Shown here: positions 35,069 through 43,839 of the stretch, in pieces
How the letters are laid out: every line of letters starts with the position of its first letter
Position numbering within the stretch: the stretch's first letter is position 1
Assembly (NCBI GenBank): GCA_032821775.1
Contig: JAVLRN010000007.1
Coordinates: forward strand, 930,001-994,000
Length of the DNA: 64,000 nucleotides
Origin: Sanguinoderma infundibulare
Lineage: Eukaryota > Basidiomycota > Agaricomycetes > Polyporales > Polyporaceae
Direction of reading: 5' to 3'
Position numbers and translations under genes: made by a program
The notes under the pieces: model-generated
Told to the model about the DNA's origin: nothing
The model's input: the letters and a program-made list of their open reading frames with translations, nothing else
Database searches by the model: none

Positions 35069-35602
35069 TCGAGCTGAGTATCGGTTTTCATTTGTGATCC
35101 GCTTCCATATCTTCCATATTGCGCTCTTTTCATCTTTCGCATACCCCCCCCAATCGCCACTTCATAGTCTTTCGTTTATATTCTTTGCGACCTCGGATGC
35201 ACCTTTGCGACCGATTTTCCATCGTGGCTTTGTCGCGATGGCGAGGGTTTTCTGGCGATGAAGGATTCCACGCTGAGCCTTTCCCTCGGGGAAATACTTT
35301 TGTCATTCACGCGTCTAGAACCAAAGGAGAGATATTATTATTGACGGATATAAGCTACAGGCGACAAGATAGCGAAGACGACTGCGACCAGCGATTGCGA
35401 CACTGCGATAACGACTGCGACACTGCGATAGCGACTGCGATACTGCGACCGAGATAGCGACGGCGACATACGACATACAGCAAGAAAACTAGCGACGAGA
35501 CGGGAAGAGAGCGCGCCTACATACACATGCAAGTCCAAGAAAGAAAACTGGGAAGAAAATCAGTGTCCGACGTGGTGCGACCACGGCGCAACTGGACTCC
35601 AC
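35069..35602. other. Region between pol stop and antisense gene, GCGA-rich repeats
   Basis: No gene on either strand. From about 35380 to 35465 the sequence is a degenerate array of GCGAC, TGCGA and AGCGA units. It would form the shared 3' region of pol and of the antisense transcript. Confidence 0.5.
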
Positions 35603-37841
35603 CTACTCGTCCCCTTCGCCATTCAACGCGTCCTCCTGGCCTTCCGACGGCTCAGCGACAGGCTCCTCTGCGACTGGCGCCTCTGCGACGGGCCCCTGCG
35701 CGACAGGCGCCTGGACGACCGGCTCCCGCTCGTCCTCCGACGGGACGTATGACGCGTCATCGTCGTCGTCGTCATCGCCCCCCCGACTAGTGGGCTCGCG
35801 CTCGCGCTCGTCGTAGTCGTCGGCCTCGTAGTCGTCGGCGCCCCACTCCTTCCCAGTCGCGATGAGCTCTAGCTCATGCAGGTACTGCTGGAGCTCCAGC
35901 AGGACCTCAATGCGACCCGCGACGAAGGCGTTCTCCGCTCGGAGGGCACGGATGTACGTCTGCCGGTCCTCCGACAGACCAGCACCGGCGAGGTCGTCGG
36001 CGCCCAGTCCAGCGGTCGCGCCGCCGAGGCCAGCGACGTGCCGGTTGGCAGAGGACGCGAGGAGAGGGAAGCCCTCCCCGGCGAGTTGGCGACGGAGGCG
36101 CATAGTCGGCGTGGGGATGCGGAAGCCCGTGGCGTAGGCCGGCCGAGGAGGATGGGCGGGGATCGGCGCGGCAGGGCGAGACGAAGGACCAGCGGCGGGG
36201 GGAGGAGCGTGGGCGACACGCGAGGAAGGGACCGCGACAGGCACACGAGCGTCGAGGATGCGACGCGTCTCGGGGCTGATGACGGGAGGGAGAGCGTCGC
36301 CGGCGCGACGGGTCGCAGCACCAGCAACAGGCCCAGGGACCGCCGCGGCGCGACGCGTGGAAGGACCCGCGGCAGGAGGAGGGCCGGCGACAGCGGGCGC
36401 CGGCTTCTTGGCCTTGCGGGGCTTTGGAGCCTTGGGGGGAGGGTCGGCGACGGCCGGGCCCTCGATGTCCGGAGGAGCGACCGCGACGATGGAGCCATCA
36501 GTGGCGAGCTCCCACCCCTTTGCGTTGCCCCGCTCGACTTGGTGGAGCGACGGGCGGACGGCCATGCGACCTGGAACAAGGTCAGCGGTCGCGGTGATAG
36601 GAGGGGCTGGGCGACTTACCACGCTTGAGCTTGGAGTCGTCAAACCACTCGCTGTACCGCTGCGAGTCGTACTCGCAGCCCTTCTTGTCCTTGCGACATT
36701 TTTTGCACCGAACCTCCCCACGCCGGAGGACGCACTCGATCCGGGCGTAGCCGGAGCAGCGGTCGCACTGCGACAGCGATCAGCAGCGACAAAGGGGGAA
36801 AGAGCGGCGACAAGTCACTTACCGCCGACAGCGCGGGGTCTGGGCGAGGAGGCGACGTGGGCCGCGGTTGAGTGTCGGCTGCCGACTTCCGCTTCCCCAG
36901 CTCAACTTTGGGGATCTCGGGCCGACGGGGTTCGTCTTCGGAGGAACCGAGCTCGATGGGGGCGGGGCGCGCCAGCGCGGGCGGTGCGACGACGGCACCA
37001 GCGACCTCTGGATCGCGGCGCGTCTTCTTGGGCGGCGCGGCCTTCTCCCCGGCGACTTCGGCCGACTCCACGGAGCTGCGATCCACCAGGCCGCGCTTGC
37101 GGCGAACGCGAGGGCGAACGCGGGGCGGCGGCGACTCGGCGGACGGCGACTCGGGAGCCTGGCCGGCGACGGCGTCGGCAGCGACAGCGCCCGAGCGCGA
37201 CGCGGACGACACCGGGGCAAGAGTCGCGGCAACGGCAGCGGAGGAGTGCTGGGAGGACGTGGTGACGGCGACGGCGGCGGAAGGGTGCTGCGACTTGGCA
37301 GCAGAGGACGGAGGAGGAGGAGGGGCGGCGACGCCGGCGAGGACGTCGGGCATGGGAGGAAGAGCGGCCTGGCGGGCGGCCTTTTTGGCGGCGCGCTCGC
37401 GCGCCTTGGCCATCACGTCGGCCTTCCGGGCGACGCGTTGGGCATCGGCGATCTGACGGGCGGCCAGGCGCAGGTATCCCTCCCGGAGGATGGGGCTGAG
37501 CCAGGACGGCCACGCGTGTGCGACCGAGCTGAACCAGTCCGCGAACGACAAGACAACGTGGTCGGCGACGGCAGCGACCGCGTCGGCGTCCGCTCCTGCA
37601 CCGAGCCAAGCATCCTGCGACGAGAAAACGAAGTCAGCCTGAACATGGAGGGACACAGCGACAGACGACATACCAGGTTGTCCGACGCGTTTTGGAGTCC
37701 CGCCTCGCGGTCGTCGTCGGTCTCTGGGGGGTTCCCGTCCAAGTAGTCGAGGAGGATGTCGAGGTTGGCTTTGGCGCCGTCGCGCGCGACCTGGGAGGTG
37801 TCGTCGCCGGTGGCGCGGGACTTGCCTTTGGGGTCGGACAT
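35603..37841 (-). CDS. Antisense gene inside the retrotransposon: Zn2Cys6-like protein, four exons
   Basis: Four exons (37674-37841, 36823-37614, 36620-36767, 35603-36570) join across short GT-AG introns with matching phases to give 691 residues on the strand opposite gag-pol. The N-terminal third has a helical stretch (FADWFSSVAHAWPSWLSPIL) and an Ala/Lys/Arg-rich basic part. Exon 3 encodes a cysteine cluster, C-x2-C-x7-C-x8-C-x2-C-x6-C, the spacing of a fungal Zn2Cys6 DNA-binding domain. A Pro/Ala-rich linker, a short coiled-coil-like helix (IRALRAENAFVAGRIEVLLE) and a very acidic tail with PVAxxPVA repeats follow. It was presumably carried by the element; promoter and function are unknown. 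It could regulate the element or be a captured host gene. Confidence 0.75.
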
Positions 37842-38179
37842 GGGAGATGGTGAGACGAGGAGAGGAAGAAGAACCGAGGGGCGAGGTTGGAGGGGAGCAC
37901 GGACGAAGACCCACCAGGCGATGGCTCTTATATGACGCGCGATGGCGGCGCCAGCATCCTGGGCCTACCCCCATTGCACGCCTGGAGTCGCGGGATCACC
38001 AGTTCGGGGCGGTCTTTTGTCGCGCGACGGGTCGAAGGGTTACCGTTTTCGTCGAGAAGCGCGAGAAGCGCGTCTAGCGAGGATCGCCGTCTGTCAAGTG
38101 GCCGAGAAGAGAAGATCGCGCGGCGACGGCACCAGTACCACGCAGCTTCCTCGCGGCGACCGAGGACGGTCGAGATCCC

Positions 38180-38192
38180 AGTGAGGGGGAGG
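38180..38192 (+). promoter_or_regulatory. 3' polypurine tract
   Basis: AGTGAGGGGGAGG abuts the 3' LTR, the expected plus-strand primer site. Confidence 0.8.
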
Positions 38193-39182
38193 TGATGCGC
38201 ACCCGACGCTTCCGACCGCGGAGCCCGACGCAATTGCTCCATTCGGACGACCGAGGTGACTCGACCGACGTCTCGGCGGCTGCCGGCTCGTTGGCGTCTC
38301 TGGGCTGCGCGATTCGGACACACGTGGTGGCGGCCCGGCCTGTTAACCGGGTCCGGTACTGACGAGAGCCGAAGAAGCCGGGCACGTGCGATGCCGCCGC
38401 ACCAAGACTAGGCCGTCGAAGGGTACCAAAAGTATTCGGCCACGATCGGTGTCGCGACTCGGCCTGTCCCCGACCGTCCCTACGGTCGCACGGCGGCGGG
38501 CCACAAGTTAAGTCACACAGTTGCTCTCTCCGTCGCGTCGCGCGACTGGTCGCAGATCGTCCCTCACGAAAGGTTACTTATGCAGCAGGTACGGGTCGCG
38601 ACAACCGGAAACCGACGAGTCGCGCGACTGCGCGACAGCGATCGCGATCCGCCAAGACAAGCCGACGGTGGTCGCCCAATCCGGTCGCGGTCGCGCGCCG
38701 ATCGCTGGAGTTCCGGAGGGTTTCCGACGCTGGTTTTGTGATCGCTCACCACCGCGAGGCAGGCTAGGCTATGGGCGTCGCGTGTAGCTACCGGTTACCG
38801 ATGTACTTAACCCCACTCGTTGCCGTTTGGGCAGACAATCTTGGACCCCCACCCTTTACCTCTCATTTCTCCGACGAGCAAGTGCGACTCGACATCGTCC
38901 TCTGTCGGGTGTAGCTAGCGACTGCGATTGCGACTTGCGACAGCGACCACCGATCGACCGATTTGCGACAGCGACAGCGACTCGTCGCGCGACTTTTACC
39001 GCGACTTTCGACCTTCGACACCACACGCTCTTTCCCCTCTCTTCTCCTCGGCACTGGTTACGATCGCGACCAAAGGGAACTCGAGACCGTACTCGCCCTC
39101 CGCACCGGCGACGTCGCTCCGACCTCGCCTCCCTCAGCCCTCGGTCGTCCTGACTGTACACAGGCCCTGGGATAGTGTATCA
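38193..39182 (+). repeat. 3' LTR
   Basis: 990 bases identical to the 5' LTR except for two substitutions that I noticed (near 38495 and 38631). It is followed by TCGG, the copy of the target site. Confidence 0.95.
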
Positions 39183-39737
39183 TCGGGTATGCGCCTGTAC
39201 GTGCCTGCATGGTCCGAGGGATTCTGTACATACAATTAATCTGATCAGTTGTATATAAGTGTATAAATTGGGTGCATATACAAGCGACCCACCTGAAGGG
39301 GAGAGTGCCAGGCCATTGGTAAGTACCTATTCAGTTGGGTCAATTGCGTGCATATGCGCACGCCTGTGTACAAAGGGGAAAACATACGCAATTGGCAGGT
39401 ATAATTAGGCTGCTCTTCCGGTATCCAGGCATGCTCAAACATCAAATGGGTCAAGAAGCATGCATTACCATCAATGTCCGAATGCCACAAGAGAATCTGA
39501 ACAACGCGCTGCACTACCATTGCTCGCCTGCGCCCGCGATGCCCACGCCCGTGCCCCAATGCCCGCGCCCATGACGCCCACACCCACGCCCGCAGCGGCC
39601 TCACGAGCCCTGTCGCCTATGCATCACCCACCCTGTTGACATCGTTGCCGTCGCCCGTGCCCACGACGTGCTTGATAGCCATTGCGCGAATGTGCTAACA
39701 ACGTAATACGTCAGTGAAGCTTCACGTACTCCTCAGT
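39183..39737. other. Intergenic, partly AT-rich, with a CCCACGCCC-like low-complexity tract
   Basis: No gene. The left part is AT-rich with TATATAAG-like words. Around 39525-39600 there is a simple GCCC/CACGCC tract. It may contain the original 3' part of the truncated GATA gene, but I cannot recognise it. Confidence 0.45.
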
Positions 39738-40977
39738 CTAGGCGGGACGCACGAGCTTGCAGTACAACCCGCACGCATTGCAGTTCAGTTCGTCGTTGAG
39801 GGCCCGATGCCACAGGGGAGTGTGGGTCACGTCGCAGTTGGAGCACTCAGCTTTGACGTCACCCGGAGCGGAGTTGCTGTTGCTGTTTTGCTGGGAAGAG
39901 TTGACCGGAGTGGCGGATGGACCCATCGAGCAAGTGTTCACAGACTGTGTGCAGACACTTAGAGATGGACGTTTGCCGGTGGTCATAGTGTTGGCGCCGG
40001 GACCGGAGTTGAGACCGATGCGTGAGGGGGTGATGGTACGGGGAACGACGTCCTCCATTGCGCTGAGCACGGAGGCGTTGCGGAGGGCGGCGGACTTGAA
40101 CAAGTTCTCGTCATCGTGATTGGATTCAGATCTGGCAACATGAGGGGGGAAGGGCATGTCAGCGGTAGCAACCTTCATCTCAACATCTTCCTGAGAGTCG
40201 AGACGGTCGGCTTGCTGGGTGTCGGGGTGGTAAAGGTGGTGGAAACCCGAGAACCAGCCTCCTGGACTGTCAGTGTTGAGGAGCTCATCAAGGGGAAGTT
40301 CGATGGTGGGGCGAATGATGCTGAAGCCGTCAGAGCAGTTGTTTGCGGAGCCGACACCCTCACCATAGCTCATGGGGTTTGTGACGGATGAAGTGGGGTA
40401 GAGGAGAGCGGCGGGGCCGAAGTTGTTAAAGAAGAGGGAGGGGAAGCAGAGGGAGGCGGCATGGTATGCGTTGTCTTTGTTCTGGTCGGCCTTGTTAGTC
40501 GAGACCTTGTGGCCGCGTTGAGTGAGGGGCTCGCCGACGGTTCTGGAGTCCTTGGCGGAAGCTGACTCCTCGGCAGCGGTGGTGGAATGAGTAGCTGGGC
40601 ACCCAGGGAGATGTCCTTGAACTCTGCAGAGGGCTTCATGTCGGGCTTCTTGGCGGGAACAGTGGAGGGAGTGTTGGCGGTGCACTGGTCGACGGAGAAG
40701 GTGAACTGCATGTGGTGGATGGCCCGGACGTCCGTTCTGACTGGCCTCACGCTCGTGCTCGAGGTCAAAGATCAGGAAGGCTAGCTGCAAAGACAGGCGC
40801 GCGCATATAGTCATGTCCATGGAGGGACTCACCTAGCTTTCACATCCTCATCCTTATTGTCACCCTCACGATGGCCTTCACCATCCTCTACCTTGCCTGC
40901 GCAGTCTCATCAGTAGGAAAGTAAGAAAAGGTTTACTCACATTTCAGAGCGATGGATGTGGGTGCAGGTGCTTTCAT
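39738..40977 (-). pseudogene. Truncated, frameshifted GATA-type zinc-finger factor
   Basis: A GATA transcription factor gene starts at 40977 (MKAPAPTSIALK) with two short spliced exons leading to VRAIHHMQFTFSVDQ. Around 40580 the frame in which the protein continues changes (SLGAQ, then the other frame with FFNNFGPAALLYPTSS), which looks like an indel. The single C-terminal finger keeps C-x2-C and CNAC (ECSNCDVTHTPLW, LNDELNCNACGLYCKL), but the usual basic tail after CKL is replaced by VRPA and a stop. Finger positions normally Arg-Gly read His-Arg-Ala. The DNA-contacting tail is therefore missing. I infer a decayed paralogue; an unusual functional variant is less likely. Confidence 0.6.
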
Positions 40978-41306
40978 GCCTTGCGCGCTTGCGCCATGTC
41001 ATATTTTGCTGTATGCCCGCACCATTGGTCTGCGTGAGGCCATGACTGATGTTGGATGGAGGCTGTAGTAATGGGTTGAATGAGCAAGCAGGACAGCGGG
41101 AGTATGAGTTCAAGACACGAGTGGGGAAGTAAAGTCGTTGGGGGAAGCTTTAAGGAGGCGCGTCACGCGCGCTTACCCCAATGGGTGTCTGCCATGTGAA
41201 TACCCTCAAGCGCGTGTCATGGCTTGCAACTTGCGTTTTCGAGTACTAGGCTGGTCATGTGATGTCTAGTAGTCTTCACGTCTGGCACGTTGTATCCTTA
41301 CCGGCT
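40978..41306. other. Intergenic, promoter side of GATA remnant
   Basis: No supported feature other than the flank of the foldback insertion. Confidence 0.4.
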
Positions 41307-41331
41307 AGTAATGGAGCAGAGTCAGTTCCCC

Positions 41332-41407
41332 CAATGCATCCGTGCACGTCACAGATGCATCCGTAGCCTTACAGATGCATCCGTGCACATTACGGATGCA
41401 TTCTGTG
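41332..41407 (+). repeat. ~20-bp subterminal tandem repeats (left arm)
   Basis: Four units of the form GATGCATCCGTGCACGTCAC with small changes lie just inside the left end and recur inverted at 43455-43530. Such arrays are typical transposase-binding regions. Confidence 0.6.
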
Positions 41408-43329
41408 ATAGCCGCTCATCCAACAGCCAAATGTGTGAACAAAAGCACCCTCCGGGGTTTGAACCGCCAACCTCCAGCAACCCAGTAAGTGCATCAGTCA
41501 ATATAACCGCTGAACTAACATCCCTTTTACATGCAGTCTTAGTAACCAATCTATATAGTGAAAGTCAGCCACTTAACCCTTTGGCCGTGTTCCTTCCCAA
41601 TAGAGAAGGTTACTATAAAGCATATGTTCTTGGAGCTGTTCTGAGGTCAATATTAATCCGATTTTGTTCCTTTTAGGCTTGTTTTGTTCGTGCTTTTGAG
41701 ATGGTTCCAACGCGTTCAACAGAATATTATTAAGTAAGCTATTGACTGCACTATCAGGTGTACAATGGTCGCCTCAAGCAGGTAAAGAATGATGCATATC
41801 TCTATCAATTCTCCACGTATCCATTCGTGCAAGGGCTCATTGGAACCGCTGTTATAATGCGGTTCTAACGAGCCCTTGACCGTATGAATCCGTCCATCCG
41901 TTCCCGAGATATGCCAACCCTCTCCTCCTACCAGGAGGACAGGTTGGCATATCTCGGGATTGAGCCCTCATATTTGCGTTATTTTTGTTGCTAATGATAT
42001 CTACAGGTCACAAGTGCATGGGCACCTCTATTTGCGGCCACTGTATGCCCTGTATACATTTCAGAAAGGTGAGTCCTGTACCCCGGCGCTTACCCCATTC
42101 TTGCCATGATATCTCTGTCCCACATTGCGTCCCCTCAGATTTCTATATCTCATCTGAAAGCTATGATTCAGGGCTTTCCAACGAGTCCCATATCGCCTAT
42201 GTACAGTTGCTAGAACAGCCATAATTCATGTTCCTTTCTCCTCTCCCCCTGTGTGCCTAATGTTTCGCATACAGCTCTCCCAAATGGCTGCCATTTGTCA
42301 TGTACTATATCTCGTTAGGTTCAGACAATATACTGCTTTCAAATGAGCCCAAAACGACCAAAATTGAGCAGGAACTCACCAAGATACAGATTGCAGCACC
42401 CGGATGGCTAGTGTCCGAGTAACATTGCACTGGGTTATGGCTGCCTTAGGCTAGCTCCCGGGTGCTGCAATCTGTATCTTGGTGAGTTCCTGCTCAATTT
42501 TGGTCGTTTTGGGCTCATTTGAAAGCAGTATATTGTCTGAACCTAACGAGATATAGTACATGACAAATGGCAGCCATTTGGGAGAGCTGTATGCGAAACA
42601 TTAGGCACACAGGGGGAGAGGAGAAAGGAACATGAATTATGGCTGTTCTAGCAACTGTACATAGGCGATATGGGACTCGTTGGAAAGCCCTGAATCATAG
42701 CTTTCAGATGAGATATAGAAATCTGAGGGGACGCAATGTGGGACAGAGATATCATGGCAAGAATGGGGTAAGCGCCGGGGTACAGGACTCACCTTTCTGA
42801 AATGTATACAGGGCATACAGTGGCCGCAAATAGAGGTGCCCATGCACTTGTGACCTGTAGATATCATTAGCAACAAAAATAACGCAAATATGAGGGCTCA
42901 ATCCCGAGATATGCCAACCTGTCCTCCTGGTAGGAGGAGAGGGTTGGCATATCTCGGGAACGGATGGACGGATTCATACGGTCAAGGGCTCGTTAGAACC
43001 GCATTATAACAGCGGTTCCAATGAGCCCTTGCACGAATGGATACGTGGAGAATTGATAGAGATATGCATCATTCTTTACCTGCTTGAGGCGACCATTGTA
43101 CACCTGATAGTGCAGTCAATAGCTTACTTAATAATATTCTGTTGAACGCGTTGGAACCATCTCAAAAGCACGAACAAAACAAGCCTAAAAGGAACAAAAT
43201 CGGATTAATATTGACCTCAGAACAGCTCCAAGAACATATGCTTTATAGTAACCTTCTCTATTGGGAAGGAACACGGCCAAAGGGTTGAGTGGCTGACTTT
43301 CACTATATAGATTGGTTACTAAGACTGCA

Positions 43330-43425
43330 TGTAAAAGGGATGTTAGTTCAGCGGTTATATTGACTGATGCACTTACTGGGTTGCTGGAGGTTGGCGGTTC
43401 AAACCCCGGAGGGTGCTTTTGTTCA
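43330..43425 (+). repeat. tRNA-like segment inside the foldback arm (mirror at 41437-41535)
   Basis: GGGATGTTAGTTCAGCGGTT resembles a tRNA D-arm with an A box. About 40 bases later GGCGGTTCAAACCCC matches a B box and T-arm. The acceptor stem does not pair, so it is a tRNA-derived piece, perhaps a captured SINE. Because the arms mirror each other there are two copies, each reading outward. Confidence 0.5.
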
Positions 43426-43839
43426 CACATTTGGCTGTTGGATGAGCGGCTATCACAGAATGCATCCGTAATGTGCACGGATGCATCTGTAAGGCTACGG
43501 ATGCATCTGTGACGTGCACGGATGCATTGGGGGAACTGACACCCTACAGTAATGGCAGCCAAGTGTTTGTCCCGGTCAATATGACTGCTTACATACAGAA
43601 CTTGCACTTAAACGTGCTGCCTCCCGCGCAAAGACAATTGCCCCCAATCAATTCCATCCAAGCTGATATATCCTGCCAATCGAGCTCGAGCGTGTTCAAT
43701 TGACTACCATACGATCCCTCGGCTGGTCTACGATCCATCGACTTCAATCGTGTGCTAGCGCTGAGTCGCCCGATTTGGGGTCACAGAGCCAATTGGCCCA
43801 ATTATAGCCGATGGTTTTGCGCTTTTGCTGATGCGGTCA

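Larger units (their letters stand above)
27524..39182 (+). mobile_element. Ty3/gypsy LTR retrotransposon, 11.66 kb, apparently complete
   Basis: Two 990-bp direct repeats bound gag, protease and a reverse transcriptase-RNase H-integrase pol in Ty3/gypsy order. A primer-binding site and polypurine tract lie in the expected places. The LTRs begin TG and end CA and differ at only two positions that I noticed. The element is flanked by TCGG on both sides (ATCGG if one ambiguous base is counted), the target duplication. This points to a recent insertion. Unusual parts are an in-frame stop between gag and protease, a second polypurine tract inside pol, and a spliced gene on the opposite strand between pol and the 3' LTR. 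Confidence 0.95.
41307..43555. mobile_element. Palindromic hAT-like foldback element with 8-bp target duplications
   Basis: AGTAATGG occurs at 41307-41314 and 43548-43555. Between them lies a 2,233-bp element whose two halves (41315-42406 and about 42456-43547) are reverse complements, with one clear mismatch in the parts compared (near 41575) and a ~50-bp unpaired centre. The right end read inward is GTAGGGTGTCAGTTCCCCC and the left end AGCAGAGTCAGTTCCCCC. An 8-bp duplication and AGGGTG-like ends fit the hAT superfamily. No transposase is encoded; the longest frame, 79 codons (41985-42224 and its mirror 42637-42876), is not recognised. It is non-autonomous and apparently recent. Confidence 0.8.

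Noticed and set aside
40400..40768. A small intron repairing the GATA reading frame
   Set aside because: No convincing donor-branch-acceptor set was found around 40560-40610, so an indel is the simpler reading, though cDNA could overturn this.
41332..43530. CRISPR-like array from the GATGCATCCGT units
   Set aside because: Units are adjacent with short variable parts, lie at the ends of a palindromic transposable element, and the genome is eukaryotic.
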